From Streptomyces sp. L-9-10 (GTDB taxonomy: Bacteria > Actinomycetota > Actinomycetes > Streptomycetales > Streptomycetaceae), in the NCBI RefSeq assembly GCF_004151105.1, contig NZ_PHRF01000095.1, forward strand, positions 62,001 through 126,000: a DNA stretch of 64,000 bases, written 5' to 3'. The notes beneath the pieces were generated by a model, which did no database searches, was not told the DNA's origin, and saw only the letters and a program-made list of their open reading frames with translations. The translations under genes were made by a program, and so were the position numbers. Positions 58,510-64,000 of this stretch are shown piece after piece (the stretch's first letter is position 1; every line of letters starts with the position of its first letter).

Positions 58510-59556
58510 TCAGCAGACCTCTTCGAGATCGCGCCACTCGCGGGTGTCCGGGCTGTCGGCGACCCAGCCGTCCAGCAGGCCCCGTACCAGCGCGGCCGGG
58601 GCCGCGATCCCGCACTCGCGCTCGGGGGCCCACAGCTCGCCGGCCGTGCGGTGGCCCAGCGGTCCCGGATGGCCCGGCTCGCTGTGGTCGTGCGGGTCGA
58701 GATGCTCGCCGTCGCCCTCGGCGCTCGGCATCGTGGACTCCGAGCAGGCCCGGCAGAGGAGCCGTACGGACGACGACCAGTCCTCGGCGGCGAATCCGGC
58801 GTCGGCGGCCAGCCGCTCCAGGGCGTCCCTGTCCTCCTCGGTCGCCGCTTCCAGCAGCACCACCCACGTGGGCACGGGCGAGGGGGCCCACAGCTCGATC
58901 TCGTCGAAGACCGGATAGGCACGGGTGGCGCCGTCGGGGCTCGACGCCGTCGTGCGCTCACCGTTCGGTACGCCGTCGTGCAGGACGACCTCGCCCCAGC
59001 GCCTGCCCGACGACGGCAGCGGGATCGAGAGCACTTCTATTCTGGCCGGGTCGAGACGGCGGCCCCAGACGACCTCGGCCTCGCCCTCCGGCGAGAGCCT
59101 GACGGCCGCGCTGCCCAGTTCCATGCCCTCGGGCTCGCCGTTCGCCTCGACGGTGTGCGGATTGCCCGGCACCCGCAGTCCGTACGCCTGCCAGGCACGG
59201 CGGGCCAGCGGCCAGTCCTGGAGGGCGGTGGCGGCGATCCCGACGTTCCACCAGTCCGGCGCGCCGGTCTCCTTGTCCAGCAGGGCCACGGCGCGCAGCC
59301 CGGCGGCCCGCGCCTGCTCCCAGTCGTGCCGGAACTTGTGCAGCAGCGCCAGATTGAACCAGGACTCGGAGAGCCAGGGCTCCAGATCCGCCGCGCGCGT
59401 CAGCAGCGCTCCCGCGTCCTCGTACCGGCCGTCACCGATCAGCGTGAACGCGCGGTCGGTGGCCTGCCGCCACGAGGCGGAGGGCCGATGCCGTACCTTC
59501 CCGAAGATCCTCACGATTCCCGCCTGCCGGTCGTTCGGGTCAGTGCCCCCGGACAC
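58510..59556 (-). CDS. TPR-containing protein conserved in Streptomyces
   Basis: 348 residues from GTG 59556 (VSGGTDPNDRQAGIVRIFGK); GTG 59559 and ATG 59586 are alternatives. Residues 25-130 carry TPR helices (TLIGDGRYEDAGALLTRAAD, SWFNLALLHKFRHDWEQARA, WWNVGIAATALQDWPLARRA). The following domain (AEVVWGRRLDPARIEVLSIP, DEIELWAPSPVPTWVVLLEA) and the C-terminal LCRACSESTM and CGIAAPAALVRGLLDGW are not recognised. The CRAC...ECG cysteines could bind metal. Acts in the cytoplasm; role unknown. Confidence 0.75.
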   Translation of the reverse strand: MSGGTDPNDRQAGIVRIFGKVRHRPSASWRQATDRAFTLIGDGRYEDAGALLTRAADLEPWLSESWFNLALLHKFRHDWEQARAAGLRAVALLDKETGAPDWWNVGIAATALQDWPLARRAWQAYGLRVPGNPHTVEANGEPEGMELGSAAVRLSPEGEAEVVWGRRLDPARIEVLSIPLPSSGRRWGEVVLHDGVPNGERTTASSPDGATRAYPVFDEIELWAPSPVPTWVVLLEAATEEDRDALERLAADAGFAAEDWSSSVRLLCRACSESTMPSAEGDGEHLDPHDHSEPGHPGPLGHRTAGELWAPERECGIAAPAALVRGLLDGWVADSPDTREWRDLEEVC

Positions 59557-59607
59557 CACAACTTGCTCTTCTTCGCATCCAACCATGCTCGGTCGGACGC
59601 CCGCTCA

Positions 59608-60909
59608 TTACCCATGGGTTACCCCGTCGGACCGGGGTCCCGGCCGCCCCCGGGAGAGCACCCGCGCCAGGGATTCCACCACCTCGGGCTGGTAGTCGTA
59701 CGCCGTCCCGAGCCGGAGCCGCTCCAGCGCGCCGAGCGGTCCGCTCGCAGTGGCACATTCCCCGGCCAGATCGTCGTACGCATTGACGGCCCGGACGATC
59801 CGGGCGGACATCGGCTGCTCCCGGTACGGGTCCGCCTGCCGCTCCACCACCACCGCGACGGCGGCGGGCACCCCGGTCTGGCGGACCACCGCGCCGCCGA
59901 GCAGGGCGATCCGCCGCTGTTCCGCGACGGGCAGCAGGGCGGTGGCGCCGTCGGGCACCGGATCGACGAGGGACAGCTGGCCGATGTCGTGCATCAGGGC
60001 GGCGTACTCCAGAACGGTCAGTTCGGGGCCGGAGAGCCCCAGCTCGCGGCCGACGGCCAGGCTCAGTTCCGCGACCCTGCGGGCATGGCCCTGGGGGGTG
60101 TACCCGGCGATCTCGGTGGCGCGGGCGAGGGAGGCGATCGTCTGCCGGTAGGTCGTGCGCACGGCCGCGTACCGCCGCATGGACAGCTGGGTCAGCAGCA
60201 GCGGCACACAGAACACCGGCAGCGCCCACAGTCCGGCGACGGCGACCCCGAGCGCGATCACCGCTCCGGTGGCACAGACGGCGGAGCCGATGTGCAGCAG
60301 CGCGCGCAACTCGTCGCGGAGCAGGGGCCCGAAGGGATGGCGGGTGCGGGCCCACACGACGAGCGCGGCCAGTACGGCGTCGCAGAGCGCGGTGAGCCCC
60401 AGCAGCAGGAGCAGGAGTATCGCGTAGCCGGGACCGACGCCGAACCGTTCCCGCAGTTCAGCCGAGTCGTAGAGCGGCTGGAAGCAGAAGGCGGCGAAGC
60501 CGACGGTGAGAACGCGTCTCACGATGTGGTCGAGCGCGGGCCCGCGCCCCCGGGCGACATGCGGTACGGCCCCGGCGAGCGCGGCGGTGAGGACGACGGT
60601 AACGGTCTGGAGCACACCGTGGCCGACCGGCTGTCCGGCGTTCTCGCCGAGCAGCGCGTACGCGAGGGCCCCGGCGGCGGAGATCGGCGCGGGCTCCCGC
60701 TCGCCGGGCAGCGCGCCCCAGCGCGCCAGTTCACCGACGGCGATGAGTACGCCGAAGGCCAGCGCGATACGGGGGTCGGCGAGGCCGTGCCAGAGCGTGG
60801 AGACGAGCCCGGCGGCGGTCAGCAGCGCCGCCGCGCCGTACACCACGACGACGGTGCGGGAGACGGGGCGGCGTCCGGCGGCCGGCGCCCCGACCGCGGC
60901 CGAGGTCAT
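59608..60909 (-). CDS. Membrane HD-domain protein (degenerate HD-GYP)
   Basis: 433 residues, ATG 60909 overlapping the upstream gene's stop (ATGA). Seven or so hydrophobic segments fill residues 15-240, then a cytoplasmic HD domain: TPQGHARRVAELSLAVGREL, LEYAALMHDIGQLSLVDPVP (HD pair), VERQADPYREQPMSARIVRA. The downstream HHE-DG-GYP box of true HD-GYP phosphodiesterases is missing (VVERQADPYREQP stands in its place), so cyclic-di-GMP hydrolysis is unlikely and a partner or regulatory role is more plausible. Encoded with an intact paralogue. Confidence 0.85.
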   Translation of the reverse strand: MTSAAVGAPAAGRRPVSRTVVVVYGAAALLTAAGLVSTLWHGLADPRIALAFGVLIAVGELARWGALPGEREPAPISAAGALAYALLGENAGQPVGHGVLQTVTVVLTAALAGAVPHVARGRGPALDHIVRRVLTVGFAAFCFQPLYDSAELRERFGVGPGYAILLLLLLGLTALCDAVLAALVVWARTRHPFGPLLRDELRALLHIGSAVCATGAVIALGVAVAGLWALPVFCVPLLLTQLSMRRYAAVRTTYRQTIASLARATEIAGYTPQGHARRVAELSLAVGRELGLSGPELTVLEYAALMHDIGQLSLVDPVPDGATALLPVAEQRRIALLGGAVVRQTGVPAAVAVVVERQADPYREQPMSARIVRAVNAYDDLAGECATASGPLGALERLRLGTAYDYQPEVVESLARVLSRGRPGPRSDGVTHG

Positions 60910-62450
60910 CTTCCGCCGCTCCCGCCGCTCAGGCCGGTCCCACCGCTCCGGCCGGTCCCACCGCTCCGGCCGGTCCTGGCGGTACGGCCGGTCCCGGCGG
61001 TACGGCCGCCAGGTGGGCCGGCGGGTGGGCCGGCAGGTGGGCCGGCGGCGGGCGTCCGGCCAACGCCGCTGGTCCGGGCAGGAGGGACGTTTCCGCGCCC
61101 GGCCGTGGCAGGGACCGGAAGGGCGGTCGGGACAGGGGGCGGGACCTCGTCCGCCGTGACCGTCGTCTGCCAGCCGTGCCGGTCCAAGGCCCGTGCCAGC
61201 GCCCGCACCATCCGCGGATCGAACTGCGTCCCCGCGCACCGCTCCAGCTCCGCCAGCGCGGTGGATACCGGCCGCCCCCGCCGGTAGGAACGGGTGGAGG
61301 TCATCGCGTCGAAGGCGTCGGCCACGGCCACCACCCGGGCGAACTCGGGGATCCGCGTCCCGGCGAGTCCGTACGGATAGCCGGTGCCGTCGAGCCGTTC
61401 GTGGTGGTGCAGGATCGCGGACCGCGCCTCGCCCAGGAATCCGATGCCGCGCACCATCTCGTGCCCGTACTCGGGGTGCAGTTCGATCACCCTGCGCTCC
61501 TCCGGTGTCAGCGGGCCGTCCTTGCGCAGCACCCGGGTCGGGACCCCGAGCTTGCCGACATCGTGCAGGATCCCGGCGAACCGGAGTACTTCGATCCGTT
61601 CCTGCTCCATGCCCAGCTCATGGGCGATCAGCACCGAGGCGTGCCCCACCCGCTCGCTGTGTCCGCGGGTGTACCGGTCCTTGATGTCCACGGCCTGCAC
61701 GAGTGCCCGGATGGTGGCCTGGTGGGCGGCGCGCTCGCGGTGGTACTGGGCGAAGACCCAGCAGGAGATGTACATCGGCAGCAGCACGAAGAGCGCGGAG
61801 AGCGGCCCGAAGGGACTGCGCCACAGGACGGCCATCATCAGCCCGGCGAGCCCGTGCGCGCCGAGCGGGGCGAGCGAGCGCGGCAGCAGCCCGCGCCAGG
61901 CGGTGCGCAGCGGCAGCCGCTCGGCGGTGACCAGGATGCCGCCGTCCAGCGCGGAGAGCACCAGACAGAAGGCGAGGGCCGCGGCTCCGGCGGGCAGCAG
62001 CACGTACGGGAAGTCGGGCGTCGTCAGCCCGTACCCCCCGCCGCCGAGCGCGACGGGACCGCCGAAGAACACCTGCGCCCACGCCGCCGCCCAGGTCGCG
62101 ACGGTGAGCTGGGCCGCGCGCCAGATCCGCCGCGGGCTCCTCGGGCGCCGCTCGATCCGGCCGAGCAGCGCGCCCGGCACGGCGACCAGCGCGGCGGCGG
62201 CGGGCGGGAGCAGGAGGGCGGCGGCGAGCAGCACGGGAAAGAACGTCCCGGCGACGACCGGTGCGGAACCGTTCACCGAATGTCCCGGACGGCGGCAGCG
62301 GGCGGGCAGCTCACAGAAGGCGTACACCGCCGCCAGCAGCGCCATCGCCCTCCAGGGCATGTCCGGGCGCAGCGCGGGACGGACACAGAGGGCCGCGCAG
62401 AGCGCGATACCCAGGATGTAGACGCGCGCCGCCACCGGAATGGCCCTCAC
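60906..62450 (-). CDS. Membrane HD-GYP phosphodiesterase
   Basis: 514 residues, ATG 62450 (MRAIPVAARVYILGIALCAA). Eight or so hydrophobic segments over residues 1-235, then a complete HD-GYP domain: KDRYTRGHSERVGHASVLIA, FAGILHDVGKLGVPTRVLRK (HD), HPEYGHEMVRGIGFLGEARS, LHHHERLDGTGYPYGLAGTR (HHE-x2-DG-x-GYP) and VADAFDAMTSTRSYRRGRP. All metal ligands appear present, so it may hydrolyse cyclic-di-GMP or another signal. The last 75 residues are Gly/Thr/Arg/Pro repeats (GTGRSGGTG, AGPPAGPPAGPPGG) from a DNA minisatellite. Overlaps the degenerate paralogue downstream. Confidence 0.9.
   Translation of the reverse strand: MRAIPVAARVYILGIALCAALCVRPALRPDMPWRAMALLAAVYAFCELPARCRRPGHSVNGSAPVVAGTFFPVLLAAALLLPPAAAALVAVPGALLGRIERRPRSPRRIWRAAQLTVATWAAAWAQVFFGGPVALGGGGYGLTTPDFPYVLLPAGAAALAFCLVLSALDGGILVTAERLPLRTAWRGLLPRSLAPLGAHGLAGLMMAVLWRSPFGPLSALFVLLPMYISCWVFAQYHRERAAHQATIRALVQAVDIKDRYTRGHSERVGHASVLIAHELGMEQERIEVLRFAGILHDVGKLGVPTRVLRKDGPLTPEERRVIELHPEYGHEMVRGIGFLGEARSAILHHHERLDGTGYPYGLAGTRIPEFARVVAVADAFDAMTSTRSYRRGRPVSTALAELERCAGTQFDPRMVRALARALDRHGWQTTVTADEVPPPVPTALPVPATAGRGNVPPARTSGVGRTPAAGPPAGPPAGPPGGRTAGTGRTARTGRSGGTGRSGGTGLSGGSGGR
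60937..61060. repeat. Minisatellite inside the HD-GYP gene
   Basis: Units such as ccggccggtcccaccgct and tcctggcggtacggccgg, then ggtgggccggcgggtgggcc, repeat through this stretch in frame and give the Gly-Thr-Gly-Arg and Ala-Gly-Pro-Pro tail. The unit lengths (about 18 and 12 bases) are multiples of three, so copy changes keep the frame. Length variation between strains is likely. Confidence 0.7.
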
Positions 62451-62722
62451 GGCGTATTCCCCTCTTCTCGGCCCGGCCCAAACAGAGGGTCAGGTTAGCG
62501 AGTTGGGGGGCGATCATCCGGTGTTTACCGCCGATTAGCACCTTCGGGTGACAGCAGTGCTATACACGGACAAACGGTGGGTACGCGCGCGCGAGAGTCC
62601 TGCGCGGGGTGCGCGAAGGCACGCGGGCTGCGCGGGGCGGGGAACGCGCGCGGGATGGACGCGAACACGCGTGAAGGCGCACCGCGCCGTGCGCGATACG
62701 CCCTCTCGTCGGTCCGCCTGTT

Positions 62723-63043
62723 CTATTCCTTGGCGACGCCCGGAAGATCCGCTCCGGCCGTCGACACATCGTGCTCGGGCACGGCCTGGCCCGACCTGAT
62801 CAGATCGATCCGCCCCATCACCTTGGAGCGCAGATCGGCCGGTACGTCGTCCTGCCCGCAGCACCGCTTGACCAGCTTCTTCACAGCCTGCTCAAGGCCG
62901 TACTTCTCCAGGCACGGGGAGCACTCCTCGAAGTGCACCTCGAACTTGGTGCAGTCGCTGTCGGGCATCTCGCGGTCGAGGAACTCGTAGAGATGATCGA
63001 GGACCTCGGCGCAATCCGTCTCATGCGGCTCTCCGCAGCTCAT
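62723..63043 (-). CDS. rsrA: Redox-sensing zinc anti-sigma factor RsrA
   Basis: 106 residues; ATG 63043 overlaps the sigR stop (ATGA). Zinc anti-sigma (ZAS) signature H37-x3-C41-x2-C44 (EVHFEECSPCLEKY), with C3, C11, C31, C61 and C62 also present, the same seven-cysteine set and numbering as S. coelicolor RsrA. In the reduced state it binds zinc and holds SigR; thiol oxidation forms disulfides, expels zinc and frees SigR. The C-terminal 20 residues are a loose acidic tail. Confidence 0.96.
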   Translation of the reverse strand: MSCGEPHETDCAEVLDHLYEFLDREMPDSDCTKFEVHFEECSPCLEKYGLEQAVKKLVKRCCGQDDVPADLRSKVMGRIDLIRSGQAVPEHDVSTAGADLPGVAKE

Positions 63044-63699
63044 GAGTCCGAACCTTTCCGATCGTCCAACGACTCTCCGACACCCGCCGGGACGAGCCCA
63101 CGGTCACGGGCGTAGTCCTCCAGCATGCCGCGCAGCTGGCGGCGGCCCCGGTGCAGTCGTGACATGACCGTACCGATGGGGGTTCCCATGATGTCCGCGA
63201 TCTCCTTGTACGCAAAGCCCTCTACGTCCGCGAGATACACGGCGATGCGGAACTCCTCGGGAATCGCCTGGAGCGCGGCCTTCACGTCGGAGTCCGGGAG
63301 ATGGTCGAGCGCCTGCGACTCCGCGGAGCGCAGACCGGTCGACATGTGCGACTCCGCGCGCGCCAGCTGCCAGTCCTCGATCTCCTCGGCGGCACTGCGC
63401 TGGGGCTCGCGCTGCTTCTTCCGGTACGAGTTGATGAATGTGTTCGTGAGGATGCGGTACATCCACGCCTTGAGGTTGGTTCCCTCACGGAACTGGTGGA
63501 AGGAGCCGTACGCCTTGGCATAGGTCTCCTGCACCAGGTCCTCGGCATCGGCCGGATTGCGTGTCATACGCAGGGCGGCCGAGTACATCTGGTCCAGGTA
63601 GCCGAGAGCGTCCCTCTCGAAGCGGGCATTGCGCTCGGCGGTGGTCTCTTCGATGTGGCCGTCGTCGGTCGCTCCGTCGGTCCCAGTGACCGGACCCAC
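63040..63699 (-). CDS. sigR: ECF sigma factor SigR (thiol-stress), with longer SigR' form
   Basis: 219 residues from GTG 63699 (VGPVTGTDGATDDGHIEETT). Region 2 is LDQMYSAALRMTRNPADAED and FREGTNLKAWMYRILTNTFI; region 4 is LQAIPEEFRIAVYLADVEGF with HTH YKEIADIMGTPIGTVMSRLH. The frame stays open upstream to ATG 63885 (MGSTICPRRSDATDLEWTVL), 62 codons further, which matches the longer, unstable SigR' isoform known from S. coelicolor when transcription starts at the SigR-dependent promoter. It directs the disulfide-stress regulon. Coupled to rsrA by a four-base overlap. Confidence 0.93.
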   Translation of the reverse strand: MGPVTGTDGATDDGHIEETTAERNARFERDALGYLDQMYSAALRMTRNPADAEDLVQETYAKAYGSFHQFREGTNLKAWMYRILTNTFINSYRKKQREPQRSAAEEIEDWQLARAESHMSTGLRSAESQALDHLPDSDVKAALQAIPEEFRIAVYLADVEGFAYKEIADIMGTPIGTVMSRLHRGRRQLRGMLEDYARDRGLVPAGVGESLDDRKGSDS

Positions 63700-63928
63700 C
63701 TCCTCCAACGATGTGGCGGGACCGAATGCGGACCCACTCGAATCGGAGAATAGTCGACCTTGATGTGCCGGGGCCTGCCGGTCCGCCCCACCGGCCGCCC
63801 GAACGGAAGCGGTCTTCGCCGCGGAAAGCACCGTCCACTCCAGGTCAGTGGCGTCTGAGCGGCGCGGGCAGATGGTCGAACCCATACGACGGACTCCCTT
63901 TCGTGCTCTGTCTACCGATGCCCTTGAC

Positions 63929-63954
63929 AACAGCGACCTCGCGCCGGGCATTCC
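63929..63954 (-). promoter_or_regulatory. SigR-dependent autoregulatory promoter (sigRp2)
   Basis: On the minus strand GGAAT (63954-63950), an 18-base spacer and GTT (63931-63929) match the SigR consensus GGAAT-N18/19-GTT exactly. It lies 44 bases before the SigR' ATG and 230 before the shorter start. It is the positive feedback promoter known for sigR. Confidence 0.9.
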
Positions 63955-64000
63955 CCAGAGGTTTCAACGGGCCGCGGCCGGGACAGCGAGCCAGGCGGCG

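Noticed and set aside
62451..62722. Possible small gene or RNA between rsrA and the HD-GYP gene
   Set aside because: The stretch is cgcg-rich low-complexity DNA. Short frames lack ribosome sites and no convincing hairpin with a tail was found.

Overview
The window is high-GC actinobacterial DNA and reads as the core of a Streptomyces chromosome. The evidence is a run of genus-typical genes in an order I remember from S. coelicolor: nickel superoxide dismutase (sodN) at the left edge, sigH with its anti-sigma gene, wblE, a PdtaS-like histidine kinase, nagB, the dasABC/dasR chitobiose locus, nrdAB behind a cobalamin riboswitch, def, and rsrA/sigR at the right edge. Against that conserved backbone the insertions and accessory genes stand out.

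Layout. Positions 1-382 hold the end of sodN. Positions 364-7213 look like an inserted, partly decayed element: the last codons of sodN recur as a 15-bp direct repeat at 7199, a frameshifted tyrosine-recombinase remnant sits just inside the left copy, and between them lie a methyltransferase, two truncated genes, an ASCH gene with a nonsense codon, and an intact two-gene unit made of a small helical protein and a 1261-residue NB-ARC/TPR protein. Those two proteins share a short motif at the C terminus of one and the N terminus of the other, the layout of NLR-associated amyloid signalling pairs. An orphan DpnII/MboI-like nuclease follows (7368-8225). Positions 8300-16000 hold a metallophosphoesterase, a DMT transporter facing a TetR gene over twin operators, the secreted protease snapalysin facing its LysR regulator, and small enzymes. 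Positions 16063-18665 encode a polyprenyl diphosphate synthase and a family 2B encapsulin shell.

Positions 20600-24200 carry an antiporter, a UBP zinc-finger protein and the anti-sigma/SigH pair, followed by a MITE-like repeat. Positions 24400-38200 run from a lipid kinase and wblE to a DasR regulon: nagB, a SIS-domain protein, dasD, dasCBA and dasR, with dre-type operators at dasA, nagB and a small RNA gene that I take to be scr5239. Chitobiose would enter through DasABC (ATPase encoded elsewhere), be cleaved by DasD, and the sugar phosphate be deaminated by NagB; DasR senses the pathway.

Positions 38300-44035 hold a monocarboxylate symporter with its small partner and the class Ia ribonucleotide reductase operon. 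Positions 44032-53002 are accessory: an ATPase/XRE/DUF397 regulatory trio, a Tat-exported protein and a 1571-residue Rhs toxin with a likely immunity gene. Positions 53036-62450 hold envelope and housekeeping genes (carboxypeptidase, class A PBP, deformylase, TPR protein, two membrane HD-domain proteins). The window closes with rsrA and sigR, whose autoregulatory SigR-type promoter is visible.

All functional calls come from reading the sequences and from knowledge of the families. No database search was run.
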